A DNA stretch of 60,594 bases from an uncultured Ruminococcus sp. (GTDB taxonomy: Bacteria; Bacillota; Clostridia; Oscillospirales; Ruminococcaceae). The notes under the pieces were generated by a model. The model was not told the origin of the DNA and ran no database searches. It was given only the letters and a program-made list of their open reading frames with translations. Of the stretch, positions 32,522 through 41,795 are shown in pieces; position 1 is the stretch's first letter; the number at the start of each line of letters is the position of its first letter. The stretch spans positions 1-60,594 of the forward strand of contig CANRDT010000012.1 of the NCBI GenBank assembly GCA_947629455.1. The letters run 5' to 3'. A program made the position numbers and the translations under genes.

Positions 32522-35083
32522 TTAATACAATCCGAACAGCCTTAAAAGCTTTTGCCAGAAGTTAAGCTTTTCCTCTTCCTTTTCTTCCTGCACCTCCTGT
32601 TCGGGCAGCTCGATAGCCTCAGTCTTTATCACAAACTGCACCGATTCGACATTGGTATTCTTCTCGGAAACGAAAGAGATAACATCGTCGCCGCCCTGCA
32701 GACTGTCAAGAACGCTGTCTATCTTTTCACTGACCTGTTCGTCCATATCCGAGGTCTTGTCATACAGCTCGTTCGTTCCGTCCGAAAGCTCGGAAGTGCC
32801 GTCGCAAAGATCCTGCATACCGTCCGACAGCTCTTTTGAACCGTCCGACAATTCCTTGGTTCCGTCTGAAAGCTCCTGCGCCCCGTCATATAGAGCCGCA
32901 ATGCCGTCCGATAACTCCTTTGCGCCGCTGTAAAGCGTATCCGCGCCGTCCGCCAGATCGTCCGCTCCTTTGTCGACCTCCTGCGCTCCGTCGGATAATT
33001 CCTTTGCGCCTGCGCTGAGTTTTCCCGTTCCCTGAGCAAGCTCCGCCGCGCCGCCATACAGACTGTCCGCACCGTCCGAAAGAGTATCCGCACCGTCTGC
33101 AAGCGAAATGATACCGTCATAAAGCTCGTTCGCGCCGCTGTTGACCCTATCCGCGCCGCTTAACAGCGACTTGCCGCCCTCGCCGAGCGTTTTTGCTCCG
33201 CTTGTAAGAGTTGAATATCCTGCGACTATCCGCGCTACGCCGTCGGTGTATTCTTCTATGCCGCTGTCCAGATTTTCGTACTCGTCTACAAGCGTGTTCA
33301 CTCCCTGTGAAAGAGTACCGAGATCGACCAGAATACCCGAAAGCTGACCGGCAAGCTCTCCTATCGCCGCATCAAACTGAGCATACTGACTTTCCAGCCG
33401 GCAAACGCCCTCTTTCAGCTCGCCGATATTAGCCGATATTCCGTCAAGATACTGCTGCGTGCCGTCCATTGCGGCATTGCTGCCGCTTAAAAGCTTTACA
33501 AGCTGTGAGAATTGCTCTATCTGTGCGGATAACTCCGCCGCCTGCTGCTCATACCCGGGAATATCCTTTATCTGCGACAGGGTAGCTTCAAGCTGCGTGA
33601 TCTGATCGGTAAGCTGCGCGATCGCCTGCGCATTTCCCTCTTTCAGAGTATCTATATCAAGCCCCTTTCCGGCGAGTATCGCTTTGTACTGCTCGTATCC
33701 TACGCCGCTTTCAAGCTGTTCGACCGCCGATCTGATAGTGGATATGCCGCTCATTATCTCTCCCGAGGACTTTACAAGCAGCTCGAGCTGTGCTGTATCG
33801 GCAGAAACCGAACCGAGGGAAGTCTTTATGACGGTGAGCGCGTCGAGTACCTGCGACGAACCGTCCCTGAGATCGGCGGACTTTGAATCGAGCGCGTCAA
33901 GACCGCTCTCTATCTGCTCCATACCGCTTTTGAGATCGGCAATGCCGCTGTCAAGCTGAGCCGCTCCGTCGGAAAGCTGCTGTGTTCCGTCCGTCAGCTC
34001 TTTTCCGCCCGTTTTCAGCGCGTCCGCACCGTCCGAAAGTGTACCTGCTCCGCCGCTCAACTCCTTAGCGCCGCTCTCGAGCGACTTTGCGCCGCCGTCC
34101 ACTTCCTCCGCGCCGTCTGAAAGTTCTTTTGCTCCGCCGCTCAGCGTTTCCGTACCCTCCGCAAGCTGCAGCGCGCCGCCGTGAAGTTCTTTGATCCCGT
34201 CCGTCAGGGAATCCGCGCCGCTGTCAAGCTTTTTCGCACCGTCAAGCAGAGCCGCCGCGCCCTTGCACAGTTCTGCCGCTCCGCCGTCAAGCTGCTGTGC
34301 GCCGTCATTGAGATCGTCCGCACCGCTGTTAAGCTTTTGCGAGCCGTCGTTGAGCTGCGAGATACCCTCCTGCAATTGCTCCACCTTATCCGAAAGTTCC
34401 GAGGTATCCACCTCCACATCGAGATTCAGCTTTATGCCGTTTATCTCGGCGGCTGGCATTTCAAAATCGTGTATGTCTGCGGTTATCACGGTATCTATTC
34501 CGTTATCGGGAAGTATGGTATAAGTCAGCTGCTTTTTCTTGCCGACATTGGCTATGGTCGCGTCCTCGGCGGTTATGTTCTCCGCTATAGCGGTATCGAG
34601 CTGAAAGCTTGCTTGTAAGGCGTAATTTTTATAAAAGCGTTCATCGCATTTTTCGTTTTTGGTGACTTTAAAGCGTATTTCGAGCGCGCCGCTTTTTCCT
34701 GCAAGTTCATTTGGCGTTATGCTCTTTCCGTCAAGAGAATATGTTATGGATATATCCCACGGTATCTGCGCATTGTCGAGCGTGCCTTGAAGATACGTCT
34801 TATCCCCGCTTGCCGTGAAATCTATCTCGTCTCCGTTCACGGTCAGATCGTCGGAGGTGTTGAGCAGTTTTACCGAGGAATAATCTCCGTAGTCGGTGAC
34901 TTCGCCGCTGTCAAATATATCTACCGCGTAGACTCCCTGCACCTGACCGCCCGCGCTCGTCATAACGTAGATGACCTCTTCTTTCGGCGAATTTTCCTGC
35001 GCAGCCTCAGCCGCCGCGCCCGTATAAGGCAGCAGGAGCATTGCCGCAACTCCTGCCGATAATGTCTTGTTGAGTATTTTCAT
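32522..35083 (-). CDS. Secreted heptad-repeat protein, partner of the MMPL transporter
   Basis: 853 residues. Signal peptide (1-about 28, ending TGAAAEA). Residues 29-225 form a beta-rich head with no recognised family. From about 229 to 800 runs a long series of seven-residue repeats of the form x-L-x-x-G-A-x (LNDGAQQLDGGAAEL and similar), interrupted around 400-600 by coiled-coil segments. This repeat is typical of YhgE/Pip-type surface proteins. The C-terminus (NFWQKLLRLFGLY) is a short amphipathic end, without sortase signal. Its start overlaps the transporter stop by one base (TAATG), so the two are translated together. Likely an external rod or adaptor for the transporter. Confidence 0.8.
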   Translation of the reverse strand: MKILNKTLSAGVAAMLLLPYTGAAAEAAQENSPKEEVIYVMTSAGGQVQGVYAVDIFDSGEVTDYGDYSSVKLLNTSDDLTVNGDEIDFTASGDKTYLQGTLDNAQIPWDISITYSLDGKSITPNELAGKSGALEIRFKVTKNEKCDERFYKNYALQASFQLDTAIAENITAEDATIANVGKKKQLTYTILPDNGIDTVITADIHDFEMPAAEINGIKLNLDVEVDTSELSDKVEQLQEGISQLNDGSQKLNSGADDLNDGAQQLDGGAAELCKGAAALLDGAKKLDSGADSLTDGIKELHGGALQLAEGTETLSGGAKELSDGAEEVDGGAKSLESGAKELSGGAGTLSDGADALKTGGKELTDGTQQLSDGAAQLDSGIADLKSGMEQIESGLDALDSKSADLRDGSSQVLDALTVIKTSLGSVSADTAQLELLVKSSGEIMSGISTIRSAVEQLESGVGYEQYKAILAGKGLDIDTLKEGNAQAIAQLTDQITQLEATLSQIKDIPGYEQQAAELSAQIEQFSQLVKLLSGSNAAMDGTQQYLDGISANIGELKEGVCRLESQYAQFDAAIGELAGQLSGILVDLGTLSQGVNTLVDEYENLDSGIEEYTDGVARIVAGYSTLTSGAKTLGEGGKSLLSGADRVNSGANELYDGIISLADGADTLSDGADSLYGGAAELAQGTGKLSAGAKELSDGAQEVDKGADDLADGADTLYSGAKELSDGIAALYDGAQELSDGTKELSDGSKELSDGMQDLCDGTSELSDGTNELYDKTSDMDEQVSEKIDSVLDSLQGGDDVISFVSEKNTNVESVQFVIKTEAIELPEQEVQEEKEEEKLNFWQKLLRLFGLY

Positions 35084-37209
35084 TATTTTACCTCCATATT
35101 CAGAGAAGTTCTTACTTCTGTCTGTTTATCGGATAACGCGCTGTCTTTTTTAAGAAAATCCGAGTGCAGCGTGGTCTTTGAGATAAGTCCGTCAAAGACG
35201 TAGAGCAGACCGGGCAGCGCGAATATTACAAGCATAAGCGAAAAGAGCGTTCCCCGTCCGAGCAGTATGCCGAGCTGTGCCAGAAGTCCGTGCGTCGAGA
35301 ATTTGCCGAGCAGGAATCCCACGACCGTCAGCACGCTGCCCGAGGTGAGTATCGACACCAAACAGGAGGAAACGGACGCCGTGATCGCCTGCATTTTGCC
35401 GCAGCTTTTTCGGTTTTCAAGATAGCGGTCGGTGAGAAGTATCGCGTAGTCCACCGTTGCCCCAAGCTGTACGGAGCTTATGATAAGATAGGCGATGTAG
35501 AATATTATCTGCCCCGAAAAGTAGGGGACGGTGAGATTCAGCCAGATCGCCGTTTCAATGCTCAGTACGAGTATGAACGGCAGCGTGAGCGAGCGCATTG
35601 TCAGCAGAAGTACGACAAATACCGCGCCCACGGCGATGAGGTTGACCTTTACCATATCCGCAGTCACCGTATCCATAAGATCGTATGAGGATACTCCGTT
35701 TCCTGCCAGATAGTATTTATCATAGAAACTCTGCGCCGTTTTGCGGATATTTTCCACAAGAGCAAAAGTCTGTTCCCCCTCCGCCTCCGCGTCAAGGCTT
35801 ATCACCATTCTGCTGTAATTGTCGGATATAAGCTTTGAACGCGTCTGTTCGTCAAGATATTCTTCGGGTATCTCCGCGCCCACCGTATCGACATAGGAAA
35901 TTATATCCGTTACCTGCGGTATCTTTTTTAGTTCATCGGAAAGCTCGAGCTGCATTTCGTTATCCCCTTTGGGAACGAGCAGAACGTAGGTATCGCTCTT
36001 GCCGAATACGCTTTCGATAAGCTCTGTATCCGCGCCGAGCCTTGTGTTGCTGCCGAAAATATGCGACGCTCCGTAATAGTATGAATTTGCGTTTGATGCA
36101 AGAAAGCAGGGTATCAGCAGTACCGCCTGTATGCACGCGGCAGGTATCATCACCTTGGAAAGGATCTTCGACGTTCTGCGGAATGTCGGCATAAAGCTGC
36201 GGTGCCGCGTCTTGTCAAGCAGCTTATATACGCACAGAATGAAGTCCGGCATCATCACAAACACGCAGATAATGCTTATCGCAACGCCCTTAGCAAGCAC
36301 CAGTCCCAGATCGGGACCGATCTTGAAACGCATAAGGCAGAGCGCGGCAAAGCCGATAACGGTAGTAAGACCGCTTGAAAGTATCGAGCCGGTAGATGCG
36401 CACAGCGCGTCCGTCATTGCCTCCTTGGGATCGGATATGGTGAGCCTGCTCTCCTCAAATCGGTGGAGCAGGAATACCGAATAATCGAGCGAAACAGCCA
36501 GCTGGAGTATCGCTCCGGCAGCGTTTGAAACAAAGGATATTTCCCCGAAAATGATATTCGTTCCTTTATTTATAAGTATCGCGACGCCGAGTCCCAGAAG
36601 TATCACCACAGGTTCGAGCCACGAGCGCGTGGTGACTATCAGCACGATAAATACAAACGCCACAGAAAGTACGACTATCCGTGACACTTCATCAATGGTA
36701 TTCTCCGTCGCAACGGCGGTGGACACTGCCGAGCCGCTCAGGGCGTAGCGGTCATCGTCCGTATCTTTAAATATCTTCCTTATATTGTCAACGCCGTCAA
36801 GTATATGCTCCTCCTCGAGCGTTACCGAATAGAGAGCCGCACCGTCCTTGTAGTAACCTTCTACCGTTTTCTGATCGGCAGTCTCAAGCGGCGCGGTTAT
36901 ATCTATACTGTCGTCGAGCCACGTCACGTCGGTCACGCCCGTTATCTGCAAAAGCTTTTGCTTATATTCAAGCGCCTGCGGCAGAGTTACGTCCTTTACC
37001 ATTACGCGGACGTTCGGTATGCCGCCGTCAAATTCCTCTCCCATAACGTCAATGGATACGGTTGACGGACTGTCGGGCGGAAGATAGTCGTTTATATCGT
37101 AATTGACCGATACCAGCTTACTCAGCAGTGCGCAGACGGCAGCCGCGGCGATAAACAATGCCATTATCAGCTTTGGCCGTGACACGATCTTCTCATAAAA
37201 GCGTTTCAT
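35083..37209 (-). CDS. MMPL/RND family transporter
   Basis: 708 residues, twelve membrane segments in the RND pattern: one (about 13-30), an outer domain of about 150 residues, five more segments, then a second repeat of the same. Family marks include SLDYSVFLLHRFEE and VDYAILLTDRYLE, where the Asp in the fourth and tenth segments serve proton relay. MMPL-type members export lipids or peptides. In an operon with the heptad-repeat protein. GGAGGAA precedes the ATG. Confidence 0.9.
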   Translation of the reverse strand: MKRFYEKIVSRPKLIMALFIAAAAVCALLSKLVSVNYDINDYLPPDSPSTVSIDVMGEEFDGGIPNVRVMVKDVTLPQALEYKQKLLQITGVTDVTWLDDSIDITAPLETADQKTVEGYYKDGAALYSVTLEEEHILDGVDNIRKIFKDTDDDRYALSGSAVSTAVATENTIDEVSRIVVLSVAFVFIVLIVTTRSWLEPVVILLGLGVAILINKGTNIIFGEISFVSNAAGAILQLAVSLDYSVFLLHRFEESRLTISDPKEAMTDALCASTGSILSSGLTTVIGFAALCLMRFKIGPDLGLVLAKGVAISIICVFVMMPDFILCVYKLLDKTRHRSFMPTFRRTSKILSKVMIPAACIQAVLLIPCFLASNANSYYYGASHIFGSNTRLGADTELIESVFGKSDTYVLLVPKGDNEMQLELSDELKKIPQVTDIISYVDTVGAEIPEEYLDEQTRSKLISDNYSRMVISLDAEAEGEQTFALVENIRKTAQSFYDKYYLAGNGVSSYDLMDTVTADMVKVNLIAVGAVFVVLLLTMRSLTLPFILVLSIETAIWLNLTVPYFSGQIIFYIAYLIISSVQLGATVDYAILLTDRYLENRKSCGKMQAITASVSSCLVSILTSGSVLTVVGFLLGKFSTHGLLAQLGILLGRGTLFSLMLVIFALPGLLYVFDGLISKTTLHSDFLKKDSALSDKQTEVRTSLNMEVK

Positions 37210-37328
37210 ACAGTTCCTCCTTCACATTATATATTTTATTAGTTTGGCTGAAATGTTACAACGGAGAAATTTCCCGTTTACGGTGAAATACGGACAAATG
37301 AGCCTGATTGTCCATATATGCCGACCAT

Positions 37329-37386
37329 GGAATTTAATTTTACAAGAGTGTTTTTGGTCTTAAAATTATATTCCGTTTAGTAGGGC
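37329..37386. repeat. Fragment of the MITE-like element, P6
   Basis: GGAATTTAATTTTACAAGAG followed by TCTTAAAATTATATTCCGTT matches the first 55 bp of the full element. It stops at the terminator of the AraC-GGDEF gene. Confidence 0.7.
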
Positions 37387-37419
37387 AAAAAAACCCCTGA
37401 TCCTCAGCAGATCAGGGGT
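37387..37419 (-). terminator. Terminator of the AraC-GGDEF gene
   Basis: ACCCCTGATC and GATCAGGGGT (37393-37419) with TTTTTTT on the minus strand. A second hairpin (CGCTCCGA...TCGGGAGCG) stands just before it. Confidence 0.85.
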
Positions 37420-37463
37420 GCGCTCCGATCGTCGGGAGCGTTTTTGCAATTAAACGCAGAGTT

Positions 37464-38315
37464 TCAGTTCATCTCAAATGCCTCGGGCGTATCCGAGGGA
37501 GCGTCTACAAGCTCGTTAAAAAGGATAGAATATTTTGTACAGCTGTCATGCGTCAGCTTTATCGCCCCGGCGCGCAGGCTTATCGGAAGTTCTGTGCCGT
37601 CGCAGTTTACCGTTTCGCCGTTATGCGACATGACTGACAGCGCGATACTTTTTACGGCTTCCGGCTCAGAGCAGTCGGTAACAAGCACATATTCATCGCC
37701 GCCTATACGGAACATGAACATATCATCGCCGCACGCCTGTTCAATGCGGCTGAGAGATTCCCTTATCGCGGCGTCGCCCGCTTTTCTGCCGTGGGTTTTG
37801 TTAATGTCATCTAAGCAGCAGGTATCAAAACATAAAACATACCTGCCCTCTTTTGAACGTATACGGTCGTACAGTTCGGTAATATCAAACCTGTTTTTCA
37901 TTATAAGTCCTCCTTTATGATCCGCTGTCTGCGGAATATCCAACTTCGGGAAAAGCTCGGTAAAGCTGCGGTTTTTTGCGTACCTCTGCGGAGTTATGCC
38001 CCACACTCTGATAAAAGCGCGTGCGAAAGCCTCCGGCGAACGGTAGCCGTAATCGAGCGCAGTATCCAGCACGGAACGGCCGCTTTTCAAAGCGCGGGCG
38101 GCAAGCGTCATTCTCCGCCTTGTGACATAATCGCCGATACTGATATGAAAAACGTATCTGAACAGCTTTTGCAGTCCCGAAAGCGAACACATTGCCGCCG
38201 CGGCACATTCTTTCTGCAAAAAATCACCGCTGAGATGTTCTTCCGTGTACTCCAATGCCCTGCGCAGAGTTTCCAGCTTATAATTATCCATTCTTAGACC
38301 ATGCCTGCAAAGCAA
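37464..38315 (-). CDS. AraC-type HTH fused to a GGDEF-like domain
   Basis: 283 residues from a TTG at 38315, the start closest to the AGGAG site (5-nt spacer); an ATG eight codons later lacks a ribosome site. Residues 20-115 form an AraC double HTH (ALEYTEEHLSGDFLQKECAAAA, then SVLDTALDYGYRSPEAFARAFIRVWGITPQRY). Residues 140-270 resemble a short GGDEF domain: a CFDTCCLDDINKTHGRKAGD line in the place of the signature DIDxFKxINDxxGHxxGD, and GGDEY at 205-209. Transcription factor with a possible nucleotide-sensing domain. It is not clear whether it makes cyclic-di-GMP, since the active-site lead is altered. Confidence 0.82.
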   Translation of the reverse strand: MLCRHGLRMDNYKLETLRRALEYTEEHLSGDFLQKECAAAAMCSLSGLQKLFRYVFHISIGDYVTRRRMTLAARALKSGRSVLDTALDYGYRSPEAFARAFIRVWGITPQRYAKNRSFTELFPKLDIPQTADHKGGLIMKNRFDITELYDRIRSKEGRYVLCFDTCCLDDINKTHGRKAGDAAIRESLSRIEQACGDDMFMFRIGGDEYVLVTDCSEPEAVKSIALSVMSHNGETVNCDGTELPISLRAGAIKLTHDSCTKYSILFNELVDAPSDTPEAFEMN

Positions 38316-38630
38316 TCATTCTCCTTTCAAGTTTTGTGCGGTCTTGCGAAGCAAAATTTCTGACCGTACTCAGCAAAGCGCAAAACGCAAAGTCTGGAAA
38401 ATTTATTTTTCGGGCTTTTCCCTCCCTATGTTCCGGAACAAATTGTTCCGGACCAATTTGTTCCCGAACAATTTAAGTATAACACAGCAAATTAAAAAAA
38501 TCCTGATAATTTGAGTAAAAATGCGCAGTTATCTTTTATTGAAACTTTATATTACACAGGCTGTAGAAAAAGTATCCAAAAGCCGTAAAGAAAGAAGTAT
38601 AAGGTGAAAATCAACGGGGTATTCACACAC

Positions 38631-38785
38631 GGAAATCAATTTTACAAAAGTGTTTTAGGTCTTATAATTATATTCCGCTCAGTTTTGCAAGATTTTTGTT
38701 ATATTTTCCGCCGAAGGCGTAAAATATAACATTAAATTATTTTTCCTCCGCCGACGGCGGAGGAAAAATAACCCCAAAGTCAACT
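38631..38785 (+). mobile_element. MITE-like element, 3'-truncated copy P2
   Basis: Begins GGAAATCAATTTTACAAAAG and keeps both inner hairpins (GTTATATTTTCCGCC and TTATTTTTCCTCCGCC with complements) but loses the right end after AACCCCAAAGTCA. Located downstream of the TetR-type gene. Confidence 0.75.
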
Positions 38786-38886
38786 TGCAGAGCGGCAAAA
38801 ATGAGCAAGTATGTCAGCGCACACTTGCCCATTTTTTTGACTATCCGAACGACTTTTTACAGTCTGTTATCACAAAAACAAGTACC

Positions 38887-39471
38887 CTAAAGCTTGTTGC
38901 GGTCAGCCTCCCTGATCGCCGCCAACAGCGACGGCTCTATCAGCAGATGTATGTAACTGAGCAGTTCCTCGTCGTCGGGAGAATCCTTTTCTTTAAGCAG
39001 GTCGGTGAGTATTCCCGATATAAGCTCCGTCAACGTGCGGCATATGAATCCCCTGCACCTGTCGGATATGCAAAAGCCGCCCTCCTCGATCTTGGCATTC
39101 ACCCTCTGTTCGGCGACGTGATAAATATCCTGATAAAATATCTGCTTCATATGCGTTGTGCCTATATCGTCGTAAAGTATGTTGAGCAGATGATTATTTT
39201 CGCGCACATATCTGAGCATATACAGCACCACATCGTCAAAATCGAGTACAACGTCGTACTGACTGATGATACCGACAGTTTCTTGCTCGAGCATCCAGTG
39301 AACGAGGTCGAAAATATCGTTGAAATGATAGTAGAAGGTCTTGTGGTTGACGCCGCAGAGCCTGATGATCTCCGTCGCCTTTATCTTGTTGAGCGGCTTG
39401 GTTCTGAGCAGCTCCTTTAATTTATCCGCAAACATTCGCTTGGTATTGAGAGAGGTAACTCTTTCGGACAT
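38887..39471 (-). CDS. TetR/AcrR family regulator
   Basis: 194 residues from the ATG at 39471, 7-8 nt after AAGGAGA; the ATG two codons earlier is too close. N-terminal HTH: FADKLKELLRTKPLNKIKATEIIRLCGVNHKTFYYHFNDIFDLVHWML, with recognition helix KTFYYHF (about 47-53). The C-terminal ligand domain resembles that of DhaS-like members (TetR_C_8 type). No adjacent target is certain; the MMPL operon on the same strand is the nearest candidate. Confidence 0.9.
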   Translation of the reverse strand: MSERVTSLNTKRMFADKLKELLRTKPLNKIKATEIIRLCGVNHKTFYYHFNDIFDLVHWMLEQETVGIISQYDVVLDFDDVVLYMLRYVRENNHLLNILYDDIGTTHMKQIFYQDIYHVAEQRVNAKIEEGGFCISDRCRGFICRTLTELISGILTDLLKEKDSPDDEELLSYIHLLIEPSLLAAIREADRNKL

Positions 39472-39886
39472 AAGCATTCTCCTTTACAATGTTTTCTGTA
39501 TTAATTATAGCATTGCGCGGAGGATTTTGCAAGGGCTATACTTTGTAAAAGACGGCCGCTGTTTTCCCCGTCGGTTACACAGCGGTAACAATTATGACAG
39601 CGGCTGTCAGGGCGGTGTGTACATAAATATGGACAGTTATCCGATATCTCGCGGCACAGCGGAAAGGAGCGATAAACAGGGAATTTTTTTGTACTTTCAG
39701 AAAATTTTTCAGAAAAAATTTCGGTAACATATTTATTTCCGCCCCAAATCAAGCAGAATCGGCATTTGCAGTTTACGAAAATTTTTTGGAAATGTTGATT
39801 CACAAAAAATTAATATCTGTAACCGCATTTTCAGTAAATATCTGGAAGATTTTATGGTCAAAAGTACATTTTTTCAGACTGATCTA

Positions 39887-39995
39887 CTTTTCAACATTGC
39901 CGCCGCTGCGAAAAAAGCCATACTTTTCAACGTTTTCAACAGGCTTTTCAACAGAAATGAAACCGCAAAGTGACTTTTCAACCATACTTTTCAAC
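39887..39995 (+). repeat. Cluster of CTTTTCAAC direct repeats
   Basis: Six copies of YTTTTCAAC-type nonamers starting at 39887, 39923, 39932 (GTTTTCAAC), 39944, 39974 and 39987, all in the same direction, in a 109-bp stretch. It lies in the 600-bp space before a small membrane protein gene. The rest of that space (39490-39880) has no gene or clear structure. Confidence 0.7.
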
Positions 39996-40076
39996 AATTT
40001 CTTGATTAAAAGCCGTTTTGGTGCCAATAATATGAATGTTTGGTAAAATTATCAACTTACGGAGGTCGGAATAGAA

Positions 40077-40346
40077 ATGATAAAGGGAATAAGTAAACAA
40101 ATCATTGAAGTTAAATGTATGAATGATGAATACTTTGAAAAAATATTGTTATTTGTAAAAGCCGAAAAAGCAGATTCTTCCATACCCGTTTTAAAAGCGA
40201 GAGCGGCTGACTGCTGCGGCAGGCTGCGGACGGTTTACGGCGAGAAAAGGGGGAGGTTACGTCTGCCTGCGGCTGCCGTGTGTGCCTGCGCGGCTTTGTC
40301 GGGGCTGGTCGTCGGAATTGCCGCCGCTGCCGCGGTGATGCTCTGA
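40077..40346 (+). CDS. Small hypothetical membrane-anchored protein
   Basis: 89 residues. ATG preceded by GGAGGTCGGA at 8-12 nt. The N-terminal two thirds are charged and soluble-looking; residues about 66-89 are a single Ala-rich hydrophobic segment at the very C-terminus, as in tail-anchored proteins. No family recognised. The hydrophobic end borders repeat R7, so it may have been shaped by it. Confidence 0.6.
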   Translation: MIKGISKQIIEVKCMNDEYFEKILLFVKAEKADSSIPVLKARAADCCGRLRTVYGEKRGRLRLPAAAVCACAALSGLVVGIAAAAAVML

Positions 40347-40374
40347 GCGCGGCTTATGGTATATTTTCCGCAGT

Positions 40375-40745
40375 AAGATTTCACGATACGCAGTTTGGTT
40401 GATAATTAGAGGGAAATCAAGAAAAGGTTTTCGCACCAGCCTTTTCCTCAAAAAGGCTGGCAGGGTCAAGGGACAGCGTCCCTTGTCGCCGTCCGCAGAC
40501 GGCGAAACACCCCAACCGTCTGCGCTCCGCAAGGGGTGAATTTCTAAACAGTCCGGTGGACTGTTTAGAAAGAGGGGACGACCTGCAAGAGAGGGCGTCC
40601 CCTACTATGAAAGGCATTTGCTACAGCTGCCATTTATGGCAGCAGCTACGCACCTATTGCCGAAAATATTGCGGATATAATTTAAATGCTATTCTCCCCC
40701 CAATGGGGGGAGAACAGCCATTAGTGTATATCCCCAATGGGGAAA
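40375..40745. repeat. Modular interspersed repeat, copy R7 (long form)
   Basis: GATTTCACGATACGCAGTTT flank (40378), AAAAGGTTTTCGCACCAGCC arm (40423), GGACAGCGTCCCTTGTC, CCGTCCGCAGACGG, CAAGGGGTGAATTTC, AACAGTCCGGTGGACTGTT (40546-40565), GGGGACGACC, GGCATTTGCTACAGCTGCC (40613) and CGCACCTATTGCCG (40649). Ends in two small palindromes, TTCTCCCCCC-AAT-GGGGGGAGAA and TCCCC-AAT-GGGGA. Confidence 0.85.
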
Positions 40746-40869
40746 TAACCGTAATATACCTGCTTTGCCTATAAATTTAATTATATTCTGCAAATTGGAT
40801 TTTGTTCCCGAAAGGAAAGTGTTGTCAAAAAACGGTATTGAAATTTGTTAAAAATGTATAAAGTGTGGT

Positions 40870-40906
40870 AAAAATCTTCAAAGGCTATTGGCTTTTGAAG
40901 ATTTTT
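40870..40906. other. Inverted repeat overlapping the rlmB promoter
   Basis: AAAAATCTTCAAA...TTTGAAGATTTTT with one unpaired base each side. It covers the -35 box and spacer of the rlmB promoter and could be an operator or a terminator of upstream transcription. Confidence 0.5.
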
Positions 40907-40916
40907 GTGCTATAAT
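40888..40916 (+). promoter_or_regulatory. Promoter of the rlmB operon
   Basis: TTGGCT at 40888-40893, 17-bp spacer, TATAAT at 40911-40916 with an extended TGC before it. Start codon 74 nt downstream. Confidence 0.7.
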
Positions 40917-40990
40917 ATATGTATATGCGGTTTTTTACCGCGCTGATGATATTTCCCGAGGAGTACAAAAGAGTGCGGAAGGTAAATGAA

Positions 40991-41773
40991 ATGAATAAAA
41001 AAGCTCAGTATACGGCTGCGGACGCGGACGACGGCGGTATGATAGTCGGCAGAAATCCCGTTATAGAGGCTCTTAAATCGGACAAGCTGATAGATACGAT
41101 ATTTATAAATCCCGAGGCAGGCGGCTCGGCGGCTCTTATCTGCAAAATGGCAAAGGAGCGCGGCATACCGATAAAGCATACCGACGAGCGCAGGCTGACC
41201 GCTATGTGCAGGGGAGCCGTACATCAGGGAGTTATCGCGGTGGGCGCGTGCGCGGAGTATGTTTCGCTCGGCGATATACTCGATATTGCACGGCAAAAAA
41301 ATGAGGACCCGTTCATTATAGTCTGCGACGAGATAGAAGATCCGCATAATCTGGGCGCGATAATCCGTACTGCCGAGGCTGCCGGCGCGCATGGCGTGGT
41401 GATACCCAAACGCCGCAGCGCGTCGCTCAATATGACCGTGTTCAAGACTTCGGCAGGCGCGGCAAGCTGGCTGCCTGTTGCGCGTGTGTCAAATCTTGCG
41501 GCGGCTCTTGACGAGCTTAAACGAAACGGAGTCTGGATATACGGCACGGACGGTTCGGGCGAGGATTATTCCAAGGTAGACCTCACGGGAGCGGCGGCTC
41601 TGGTGATAGGCTCGGAGGGCGGCGGTATGGGTCGGCTCGTTCGGGAAAAATGCGACGTTGTGGTGCGGCTGCCTATGGCGGGAAAGATAACTTCGCTGAA
41701 CGCTTCGGTGGCGGCAGGGATCTTTATGTATGAAACAGTAAGACAAAGAGCTCTTAAAATATCAGAGGTCTGA
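40991..41773 (+). CDS. rlmB: 23S rRNA 2'-O-methyltransferase (TrmH/SpoU family, RlmB-like)
   Basis: 260 residues from the ATG at 40991 (GGAAGG upstream); the frame is open 24 codons further, into the promoter. SpoU methylase marks: GRNPVIEAL (N-terminal substrate-binding domain), ICDEIEDPHNLGAIIRTAEAAGAHGVVIPKRRSASL (motif 1), LVIGSEGGGMGRLVREKCD (motif 2) and LPMAGKITSLNASVAAGIFMYE (motif 3), which build the knotted SAM site. Length fits RlmB (G2251 methylation). Confidence 0.93.
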   Translation: MNKKAQYTAADADDGGMIVGRNPVIEALKSDKLIDTIFINPEAGGSAALICKMAKERGIPIKHTDERRLTAMCRGAVHQGVIAVGACAEYVSLGDILDIARQKNEDPFIIVCDEIEDPHNLGAIIRTAEAAGAHGVVIPKRRSASLNMTVFKTSAGAASWLPVARVSNLAAALDELKRNGVWIYGTDGSGEDYSKVDLTGAAALVIGSEGGGMGRLVREKCDVVVRLPMAGKITSLNASVAAGIFMYETVRQRALKISEV

Positions 41774-41795
41774 TTACAGATTGGAGTGAATTGAT

